DNA of 8,141 nucleotides from an uncultured Bacteroidales bacterium (GTDB taxonomy: Bacteria; Bacteroidota; Bacteroidia; Bacteroidales; Muribaculaceae), in NCBI GenBank assembly GCA_900549375.1, contig URNY01000122.1:1-8141 (forward strand), written 5' to 3'. The notes beneath the pieces were generated by a model that did not search any database, was not told the origin of the DNA, and saw only the letters and a program-made list of their open reading frames with translations. Numbering within the stretch: position 1 is the first letter of the stretch; each line of letters opens with the position of its first letter. Both the position numbers and the translations under genes were made by a program. Of the stretch, positions 1-5,290 are shown piece by piece.

Positions 1-426
1 CCGAGCCGATTCCAACAGATCGGCGTTATGGCGCAGGCATTCGCACTTCAATGGATCGAGTTCACAAGCTGTAACTCTATTCCCGTGCATTGCAATCGAC
101 ATGGCATCGATGCCGAGCCCTGCCGTCATGTCGAGCACCCGTTTGCCGGAACCGCAAAGCGATGCGTGATAAGCGGCCACGCGTTCATCCGACGCCTGCT
201 CGGAGGAGATGCCATCGGGAAAGAGAAAATGCCGTTGGCTTATGAATCCGGCAAGCTTTCGCGAGCATTTCTTGCGAAGAGATATCTGCAAAATTGCGAA
301 ATCCAAAGGGAACCCGAGATCATGCCCCGCATATTTCAGGGCAAGGTCCGAAGCATCCTCACCGGCATGGCCTTCGATGAAATCGAAAAAGCTCTCTTTA
401 AGATTATTTAAAATCGGAGATTTCAT
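1..426 (-). CDS. Class I SAM-dependent methyltransferase, PG_1098-like (partial, C-terminus outside window)
   Basis: The minus strand is open from the ATG at 426-424 to the left edge, giving the first 142 residues of a longer protein. Residues 97-112 read VLDMTAGLGIDAMSIA, the glycine-rich motif I that binds S-adenosylmethionine, and V118-D124 (VTACELD) supplies the acidic residue E122 expected to hold the ribose hydroxyls. Residues 1-95 form a helical N-terminal extension containing a basic patch around 51-57 (RKKCSRK). This arrangement matches the Bacteroidota methyltransferases typified by PG_1098 of Porphyromonas gingivalis, which normally continue to roughly 390-400 residues with a ferredoxin-like and a THUMP-like C-terminal part; that points to an RNA substrate, but the substrate is not known to me. 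A TAA/TGA-free upstream stretch is short and no better start is visible. It is divergent from the exonuclease gene, 45 bp away. Family call is firm, precise function is not. Confidence 0.85.
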   Translation of the reverse strand, partial: MKSPILNNLKESFFDFIEGHAGEDASDLALKYAGHDLGFPLDFAILQISLRKKCSRKLAGFISQRHFLFPDGISSEQASDERVAAYHASLCGSGKRVLDMTAGLGIDAMSIAMHGNRVTACELDPLKCECLRHNADLLESAR

Positions 427-444
427 TATCAGAGGCGAAATTAC

Positions 445-452
445 TAAATTTG
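445..452 (+). promoter_or_regulatory. Putative -7 box (TAAATTTG) for the exonuclease gene
   Basis: TAAATTTG fits TAnnTTTG perfectly and lies 19 bp before the GTG start at 472. A TTTC at 421-424, three of four matches to the -33 TTTG, sits 20 bp upstream, the expected spacing. The leader would be about 15 nt. It overlaps the minus-strand promoter just described. Confidence 0.5.
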
Positions 453-464
453 TGGCTTAAGCCA
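453..464. promoter_or_regulatory. 12-bp perfect palindrome between divergent genes
   Basis: TGGCTTAAGCCA is a perfect 12-bp palindrome. Its right end shares two bases with the -33 box of the leftward promoter, and its centre falls near the predicted transcription start of the rightward one. A homodimeric regulator bound here could affect both genes. No regulator gene is in the window, and a 12-bp palindrome can arise by chance. Confidence 0.35.
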
Positions 465-471
465 AAGAAGA

Positions 472-978
472 GTGAAAAATTTTGCAGCTATAGATTTCGA
501 GACGGCCAACGGAAATCCGTCGAGCGTATGCAGCGTTGGTATAGTGGTGGTCAGAGACGGAGAAATAACCGATAAGTATTACAGCCTTATCCATCCCGCG
601 CCTAATTATTATTCGCCGGGCAATGTGGCCGTGCACGGGCTGACGCGCTCCGATACGGATAATGCCGACTATTTTCCTGAAGTGTGGGCCGATGTCGTTC
701 AAAGAATCGAGGGGCTTCCGTTAGTGGCCCATTTCAGCCGATTCGACGAGAGGTGTCTGCGTGCGGCTTTCGCACGCTACGAGATGACCTATCCCGACTA
801 TCGTTTCTACTGCACTTGCGAGGCTTCGCGCCGCTATTTCGGACGACGCCTGCCGAATCATAAGCTCGACACGGTAGCGGCTGCCTGCGGTTATGACCTG
901 ACCAATCATCATCACGCCTTGGCTGATGCCGAGGCATGCGCAGTGATTGCCATGACCATCCCGATGGGCGCGAGATGA
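472..978 (+). CDS. DEDDh-family 3'-5' exonuclease (DnaQ-like)
   Basis: A 168-residue stand-alone exonuclease domain of the DnaQ/epsilon fold, expected to remove nucleotides from 3' ends of DNA or RNA using two metal ions. Exo I is I7-D8-F9-E10-T11 with metal ligands D8 and E10. Exo II is around 85-96 with D92. Exo III is H147-H148-A149-L150-A151-D152, where H147 is the general base and D152 the last ligand, which makes it DEDDh rather than DEDDy. The length is that of a bare catalytic domain, with no polymerase, BRCT or helicase partner, so it may act in repair or RNA processing rather than as the Pol III proofreader. GTG at 472 is the first start codon after the in-frame TAA at 445-447, with AAGAAG just before it. 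An oddity is phenylalanine (F88) where relatives usually carry asparagine in the HN-x-x-FD segment. Confidence 0.88.
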   Translation: MKNFAAIDFETANGNPSSVCSVGIVVVRDGEITDKYYSLIHPAPNYYSPGNVAVHGLTRSDTDNADYFPEVWADVVQRIEGLPLVAHFSRFDERCLRAAFARYEMTYPDYRFYCTCEASRRYFGRRLPNHKLDTVAAACGYDLTNHHHALADAEACAVIAMTIPMGAR

Positions 979-1020
979 AGTTCTCAGCGGGCTCATAACC
1001 GGAGTATCGTAAAGATGCTT

Positions 1021-1051
1021 TTTCAAATCTCAGCGATTATTAGTATATTTG
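1021..1051 (+). promoter_or_regulatory. Putative promoter of the amidase-MCE unit
   Basis: TATATTTG at 1044-1051 is a perfect TAnnTTTG -7 box. TTTC at 1021-1024, inside a T-run, lies exactly 19 bp upstream and matches three of four -33 bases. The leader to the ATG at 1100 would be about 45 nt and contains a small GC-rich dyad, GCGCA (1065-1069) and TGCGC (1076-1080) around a 6-nt loop. The signal also lies between genes, about 65 bp after the exonuclease stop, so the envelope genes probably have their own promoter. Confidence 0.55.
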
Positions 1052-1099
1052 CATGAGGTTTGCGGCGCATAGCGGTGCGCACCTGTATTGTCAACGCAT

Positions 1100-2608
1100 A
1101 TGATGAAGATAACAAAAATACTCTCGATAATATTATTGGCGGTTGCTTTCGCCGGTTCGGAGGCGGAAGCCAAAGTGGCTGCAAAACATGATTTTGTAGT
1201 CGTGATCGATGCCGGTCACGGCGGAAAAGACATAGGCGCCACCGATAACAATGTGAAGGAGAAGGATATCAACCTCGGTGTCGCAAAGAAACTGGCCGCG
1301 CGCATCCGCAAAGAGTTGAAGGGGGTGAAGGTTGTAATGACCCGCGACAATGATACTTATATCACCCTGCAGGAACGCGCCGATATCGCCAACCGCAACA
1401 AAGGAAATCTTTTTATTTCGATTCATACCAATTCGGTAGATAAATCCAATCCCAACAGAAAGAAAGTATCAGGCTCTTCCGTATATGCCCTCGGGCTTCA
1501 TAAAGATCAAAACAATCTTCAGGTGGCACGCCGCGAGAATTCGGTGATAGAGCTTGAGAAGGATTACGAGCAGAAATACAGCGGATTTGATCCGTCGAAA
1601 GATGAATCATATATAATTTTCGAGATGGCCCAGAAGAAGAATCTGGGTCAGAGTCTCAAATTCGCCTCTTTGGCGCAGAAGCATCTCGTGAAAGATGCCT
1701 CGCGCGCCGACAGGGGAGTGAAACAGGCCGGTTTCTGGGTGCTTTGGGCTACTTCAATGCCGGCTGTGCTCGTTGAGCTCGATTTTATCTGCAATCCGAA
1801 TTCGGCAGTGTTCATGGGTTCTGAAAAGGGTCAGGATAAACTTTCGGGAGCCCTCTTCAAGGCTGTAGAGAAGTACGTGGATTTGCAACGCGACAAGGAT
1901 AACACAGCTTCCGCCGCGGAAGAATCCACAGTGACCGAGAGCGAAGGCACGCCGCTGATCGCATCGGCTCCGGAAGTCCGCAAGACCGTGGAAGCTCCGG
2001 CCGCACCCGCACGCGGCGCCGTTTACAAACGCCGACGCCGCTCCGACGCCGCCAGAAAAGCTTCAGCGCTGAGAAATGTCGAAACTGCCGCTATCCCTCT
2101 GCATCGCGAGAATGAGCGCGTGGCTATCGTAGAGAAAAAAAGCGAGCAGTATGTAGCCTCCGCAAATGCCACGGAGAAGAGCGATGAAACTAAAAAATCG
2201 AAAAAGAAGAAAAAGAGGGATTCCAAAAAATCCGAAAAATCAAAGTCGGGTAACGTCAGGACGTATAAGAACAAACAGGTAGTGGTGAACCCCGACGGTT
2301 CGCTGTCGCCCATGAACGGGGAGGAGAGAAGAAAAGTGGAACCGAAGAGGCATCAGGCCGCATCGTCGTATCATTCGAAAGTCGGCAAGATCACCACGGT
2401 CTATAAGATCCAGATACTGGCAAGTGCCGACCTTCTGAAGCAGAATAATCCGAGATTCTGCGGTTTGACGCCGATAAAATCGTTTAAAGAGAACAATCTA
2501 TATAAGTATACCTATGGGGAAAGCGAGAATCTCAAAGAGATCGAAGCATTGCTTAAATCTGTAAAAGAGAAAATCCCCGATGCTTTTATTATCTCAAATC
2601 GTAAATAA
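1100..2608 (+). CDS. Exported N-acetylmuramoyl-L-alanine amidase (Amidase_3) with SPOR-like C-terminal domain
   Basis: A zinc hydrolase that should cut the amide bond between N-acetylmuramic acid and the stem peptide of peptidoglycan, as AmiA/B/C do at the division septum. The reading frame opens at a TTG (1088), but ATG at 1100 is preferred because it directly begins a signal peptide: MMKITK, a hydrophobic core to residue 18, and a likely cut after A-E-A at 22-24. From that start the protein has 502 residues. The Amidase_3 domain spans about 31-255: zinc ligands H40 (DAGHGG), E54 and H109 (ISIHTNS), and catalytic E226 in VLVELDFICN. Residues about 260-425 are low-complexity, with a lysine-rich run. 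Residues about 432-502 (YKIQILAS, then ENNLYKYTYG) look like a SPOR-type domain, which in other proteins binds glycan lacking stem peptides. The MCE gene follows after 49 bp, probably co-transcribed. Confidence 0.93.
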   Translation: MMKITKILSIILLAVAFAGSEAEAKVAAKHDFVVVIDAGHGGKDIGATDNNVKEKDINLGVAKKLAARIRKELKGVKVVMTRDNDTYITLQERADIANRNKGNLFISIHTNSVDKSNPNRKKVSGSSVYALGLHKDQNNLQVARRENSVIELEKDYEQKYSGFDPSKDESYIIFEMAQKKNLGQSLKFASLAQKHLVKDASRADRGVKQAGFWVLWATSMPAVLVELDFICNPNSAVFMGSEKGQDKLSGALFKAVEKYVDLQRDKDNTASAAEESTVTESEGTPLIASAPEVRKTVEAPAAPARGAVYKRRRRSDAARKASALRNVETAAIPLHRENERVAIVEKKSEQYVASANATEKSDETKKSKKKKKRDSKKSEKSKSGNVRTYKNKQVVVNPDGSLSPMNGEERRKVEPKRHQAASSYHSKVGKITTVYKIQILASADLLKQNNPRFCGLTPIKSFKENNLYKYTYGESENLKEIEALLKSVKEKIPDAFIISNRK

Positions 2609-2657
2609 GTTAAATATTCGTGTATCCGGATGTTTCCCCAATATTCAAATAAAGGTT

Positions 2658-3560
2658 ATGAAAAAAATCGTTTCGAAAGAGTTTATAATCGGAATCTCAG
2701 TGATAGCCGCGATTGTCGTGCTCTTTTTCGGCATCGACTATCTGAAGGGAATCAATCTTTTCAGCCCGGCCAATTTCTATTATGTATCCTATGATAATGT
2801 GGCAGGTCTGGAAGTCTCGGCTCCGATCACCATCAACGGTTATAAAGTGGGTCAGGTCAGGGAGATTCAGTTCGATTATCAGAAACCCGGAAAGATCAAA
2901 GTGCTGATGGCCCTCAATAAGGACCTGAAAATTCCGGTTGATTCAAAGGTTAAGATGGAGTCGACCCTCATGAGCGGCGCTTTTATGAATATTACTTTAG
3001 GATCGAGCAAGAACTTCATACCCGTCGGTGGCGATATAGAAGCGATAGAATCGTCGGATCTGATGTCATCCTTATCCAACGACATCATGCCAGCCGTCAA
3101 TTCGATATTGCCACGGGTTGATTCCCTCCTTTATAATCTCAACCGGCTTGCAGGGGATCCGGCACTTCTGGCCTCAATCCAGCGTCTTGACGGCATCACG
3201 GGCGATGTTCTCGCAGCTACCGGCAGCCTCCGCGGTGTCCTTGGAAAAGATGTGCCTCTCGTGATGCGCGATGTAAAATCGATATCCCGGGGTCTCGACA
3301 CGGTACAGGCAAACCTCGGCGCTCTGTCGTGGCAGCTCAAGACATTGCCGCTCAATGCCACGGTCGACAATGTCAACGAGCTAACAGCCAATCTCAGCGC
3401 CTTCTCAAAACAACTCAACGATCCGAATTCAACACTCGGTAAACTCATGAACGATCCCGAGCTTTATAACCGTCTTGGTAGAGTGGCAGCTGATGTCGAT
3501 TCGCTGATTGTGGATATCAAGAAGAATCCCAAACGCTATATCAGCATAAAACTGCTTTAA
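2658..3560 (+). CDS. MlaD/MCE family protein, membrane-anchored
   Basis: A 300-residue protein with a short cytoplasmic start, one transmembrane anchor (about 9-27), an MCE domain at roughly 38-118 with the family signature V48-A-G-L and ITINGYKVGQVREI (57-70), and a long helical tail. MCE proteins such as MlaD form hexameric rings in the periplasm that pass phospholipids between inner and outer membranes, working with an MlaE permease and MlaF ATPase; neither partner gene is in this window. The tail (about 140-290) is amphipathic and predicted helical, and ends with the DPNSTLGKLMNDPELY segment and NPKRYI seen in Bacteroidota members. ATG 2658 is chosen over the upstream in-frame ATG at 2580 because the latter would overlap the amidase and add 26 residues ahead of the MKK start of the anchor. 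No promoter is seen in the 49-bp gap, so it probably shares the amidase transcript. Confidence 0.9.
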   Translation: MKKIVSKEFIIGISVIAAIVVLFFGIDYLKGINLFSPANFYYVSYDNVAGLEVSAPITINGYKVGQVREIQFDYQKPGKIKVLMALNKDLKIPVDSKVKMESTLMSGAFMNITLGSSKNFIPVGGDIEAIESSDLMSSLSNDIMPAVNSILPRVDSLLYNLNRLAGDPALLASIQRLDGITGDVLAATGSLRGVLGKDVPLVMRDVKSISRGLDTVQANLGALSWQLKTLPLNATVDNVNELTANLSAFSKQLNDPNSTLGKLMNDPELYNRLGRVAADVDSLIVDIKKNPKRYISIKLL

Positions 3561-3570
3561 GTATCTGTTT

Positions 3571-3600
3571 CGTCTTTGGAAACCGAAGACGTTCTTATTT
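3571..3600 (+). terminator. Intrinsic terminator-like hairpin after the MCE gene
   Basis: CGTCTTTGG (3571-3579) pairs with CCGAAGACG (3583-3591) around an AAA loop: nine pairs with a single G-U. The T-rich TTCTTATTT follows at once. It begins 11 bp after the MCE stop codon, the place where a terminator for the amidase-MCE transcript would be expected. Confidence 0.65.
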
Positions 3601-3628
3601 GAATTGATTCCAAATAAGAAAAATTTTT
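3592..3628 (+). terminator. Second hairpin adjoining the first, followed by a T-run
   Basis: TTCTTATTTG (3592-3601) and CAAATAAGAA (3611-3620) form a perfect 10-bp inverted repeat with a 9-nt loop, followed by AAA and five T (3624-3628). The stem is AT-rich and so weaker than its neighbour. Its left arm is also the T-tract of the first hairpin, so the two abut with no spacer. Confidence 0.4.
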
Positions 3629-3678
3629 GGCAAATCATCTTAATGCGGATTATATAGCTTTTTGAACAGAGATGTTAA

Positions 3679-3714
3679 ATTGGCCCGGTTCATCTGAATC
3701 GGGCCAATATTCTT
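3679..3714. terminator. Strong GC-rich hairpin, probable terminator
   Basis: The arms 3679-3691 and 3696-3708 make a 13-bp stem (one G-U pair) closed by the tetraloop ATCT, with the core TTGGCCCG/CGGGCCAA. It is the most stable dyad in the gap. The downstream tail ATTCTTT is only moderately T-rich; on the minus strand the tail is TTTAAC, so either direction is possible. It lies 119 bp after the MCE gene. Confidence 0.6.
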
Positions 3715-3785
3715 TAAAACAACGTTTTAGCGCGTAGCCGGATCAAAGAAAATATGTAGTATTTTGAGGCCGCTACAAACGTTTG
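3715..3785. repeat. Two dyads sharing AACGTTT upstream of dnaA
   Basis: TAAAACAACGTTTTA (3715-3729, six-bp arms, 3-nt loop) and CAAACGTTTG (3776-3785, perfect 10-bp palindrome) both contain AACGTTT, starting at 3721 and 3778, 57 bp apart. They may be sites for one DNA-binding protein. The motif is short and AT-rich, so chance is a real alternative. Confidence 0.3.
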
Positions 3786-3807
3786 ATTTTCAGAACAGTA
3801 TAAATTA

Positions 3808-3841
3808 CTGAAATTTTCCAAATTTCAGCTCATTTTTTTTT
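3808..3841 (+). promoter_or_regulatory. 9-bp inverted repeat followed by T9: attenuator, terminator or operator ahead of dnaA
   Basis: CTGAAATTT (3808-3816) and AAATTTCAG (3820-3828) are perfect inverted repeats around TCC, then CTCA and nine T (3833-3841). In RNA this has the outline of an intrinsic terminator 54 bp before the dnaA ATG, but the stem contains only two G-C pairs. As DNA it could equally be a protein-binding dyad. Confidence 0.4.
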
Positions 3842-3895
3842 GTGGTTTTTTTGTCCTTATTTTGTAAGCGTTTCGCGTAAAGATATCATAGGAAT

Positions 3896-5287
3896 ATGTT
3901 GCCGGATTACATAAACAAGTGGACACAATGCCTCGGCCTGATAAAAGACAATATCGGCCCCGAGCGTTTCGACACATGGTTCGCATGTGCCGAGCCGGTG
4001 TCTTATTCCGACAACCGTCTCACCTTGCGTCTTCCCTCGATGTTCTATTACGAGAAATATGAAGACGACTTCTACGAGATACTATCCCTTGCGCTGAAGA
4101 AAGTCTTCGGACACAAGGTGCAGCTGGACTACGATGTGGCTATTGTCTCCGATGACAACAGTTCTCAGGTGAAGATCGAGAGCCCTGAGAAATCGCACGT
4201 CATTAAAGGGAAATTGTCGGCTTCGATCCACCGTTCGCCGGTTGAGAAGCGTGAGCCGGATTTCGACCCTCAGCTCAATTATTCTCTGAATTTCGAGAAC
4301 TATTGCATAGGGGAGAGCAATCGTCTGCCATTCACAATCGCCGAATTCATAGCCAACAATCCCGGAAAGCAGGAATTCAACCCGTTTTTCCTTTACGGCA
4401 ATGTTGGAGTGGGCAAAACACACCTGATGCAGGCAGTAGGAATCCGAATCAAGGAGAAGAACCCGAAGGCGAAGGTGCTTTTCATCCCCATCAAGCAGTT
4501 TCAGAATCTCTATGCCAACGCATATCTGAAGAAATCGATCCCTGCATTCATCAACTGGTTTCAGCAGATGGACGCCATATTATTCGATGATCTGCAGGAG
4601 CTTTCGAATAAATCCGGAACCGCCGAGGCTCTTTTCCCGATTTTCAATCATCTGCAACAGAACAAGAAGAATATCATATTCACCTGCGACCGTCCACCCA
4701 TGGAGCTCGACGGCATAGCCGACAGGCTTATCGACCGTTTCAAGTGGGGTATCACAGAGCCGCTTCCCGATCCCGATTATTCGCTTCGCAGAAAGATACT
4801 TGAATTCAAGTCGAAGAAGAACGGACTCGGACTTGGAGAGGACGTGATCGATCTGATTGCAACGCAAGTCACAGGTTCCGTAAGGGAACTCGAGAATATC
4901 GTGAACGGATTGCTTACCCGCTCGATTGTGAAAAACGAGCCGCTTTCCGTCGAACTTGCCAAAGAGGTGATGAGCCATGTGGTTAAATCGCCTGAAAAGC
5001 GTCCGGTGAATTTCGAGATGATAGTAGAATCGACAGCCGAGTATTTCAACCTCAACGCCGATGCGATATTCTCGAAAAGCCGTCAACGCGACATCGCCGA
5101 TGCGCGTCAGGTCATAATGTATCTATCGCATAAATACACTCAGCTTTCCTCTCCGGCAATCGGAAGCAAGCTCAACCGCAAACATGCCACCGTGCTTCAC
5201 GGCATCGCCTCCGTTAAAGACCGTCTGCCGATTTGCAAAGAACTCTCGGAAGCCGTATCCGCAATCGAGAACGACCTCACAAAATAG
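3896..5287 (+). CDS. dnaA: Chromosomal replication initiator DnaA (divergent)
   Basis: A 463-residue AAA+ ATPase of DnaA type, which binds DnaA boxes at oriC, oligomerises with ATP, melts the origin and helps load the helicase. Domain I is about 1-80 (W9, then DTWF at 26-29, with the LPSMFYYE stretch), and a short variable domain II follows to about 125. Domain III carries Walker A G168-N-V-G-V-G-K174-T175, Walker B D231-D232, sensor I near C264-D265, the arginine finger R281 in DRLIDRFKWG, and sensor II R330 in SVRELE. Domain IV (about 370-463) has the DNA-binding helix-turn-helix, but its signature reads IGSKLNRKHATVLH (422-435): by recall, other Bacteroidota have a residue more and an aspartate before the histidine. 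ATPase residues look intact. The ATG is preceded by AGGA, too close for a classical site. It is either the sole but divergent initiator or a paralogue; the window alone cannot decide. Confidence 0.88.
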   Translation: MLPDYINKWTQCLGLIKDNIGPERFDTWFACAEPVSYSDNRLTLRLPSMFYYEKYEDDFYEILSLALKKVFGHKVQLDYDVAIVSDDNSSQVKIESPEKSHVIKGKLSASIHRSPVEKREPDFDPQLNYSLNFENYCIGESNRLPFTIAEFIANNPGKQEFNPFFLYGNVGVGKTHLMQAVGIRIKEKNPKAKVLFIPIKQFQNLYANAYLKKSIPAFINWFQQMDAILFDDLQELSNKSGTAEALFPIFNHLQQNKKNIIFTCDRPPMELDGIADRLIDRFKWGITEPLPDPDYSLRRKILEFKSKKNGLGLGEDVIDLIATQVTGSVRELENIVNGLLTRSIVKNEPLSVELAKEVMSHVVKSPEKRPVNFEMIVESTAEYFNLNADAIFSKSRQRDIADARQVIMYLSHKYTQLSSPAIGSKLNRKHATVLHGIASVKDRLPICKELSEAVSAIENDLTK

Positions 5288-5290
5288 AGA

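Larger units (their letters stand above)
436..466 (-). promoter_or_regulatory. Putative Bacteroidota-type promoter for the methyltransferase
   Basis: Read on the minus strand, TTTG (466-463) is followed after exactly 19 bp by TAATTTCG (443-436), one mismatch from the TAnnTTTG -7 consensus of the Bacteroidota primary sigma factor. The predicted transcription start would be near 430, only about five bases before the ATG at 426, so the message would be nearly leaderless. That short leader is unusual and is the main reason for caution. Confidence 0.45.
3561..3895. other. AT-rich intergenic region with clustered inverted repeats upstream of dnaA
   Basis: This 335-bp stretch has no credible gene. 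It holds, in order, a terminator-like hairpin (3571-3591), a second adjoining one (3592-3620), a strong GC-rich hairpin (3679-3708), a dyad TAAAACAACGTTTTA (3715-3729), a palindrome CAAACGTTTG (3776-3785), a 9-bp inverted repeat (3808-3828) followed by nine T (3833-3841), and another T-rich run up to 3863. A weak -7-like TATTTTG (3858-3864) with no correctly spaced -33 box is the best promoter candidate for dnaA, ending 31 bp before its ATG. No TTATCCACA-type DnaA box was found by eye on either strand, so there is no direct evidence of a replication origin, although base composition and position next to dnaA make one conceivable. Confidence 0.6.

Noticed and set aside
28..411. Open + strand frame of 127 codons at the left edge
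   Set aside because: It is opposite the methyltransferase, whose minus-strand translation carries a clear SAM-binding motif; the + frame has no recognisable domain.
2135..2250. A-rich runs in the amidase as programmed frameshift sites
   Set aside because: The frame through the runs leads directly into a good SPOR-like domain, and the A7 run reads AAA AAA AGC rather than the A AAA AAG slippery phase.
2023..2313. Minus-strand frame with a Phe-rich run inside the amidase
   Set aside because: The phenylalanines are simply the complement of the lysine-rich linker codons of the real gene.
3561..3895. Replication origin with standard DnaA boxes
   Set aside because: No TTATCCACA or close variant was found on either strand; TGTGG at 3841-3845 is followed by T-runs and does not continue the box.
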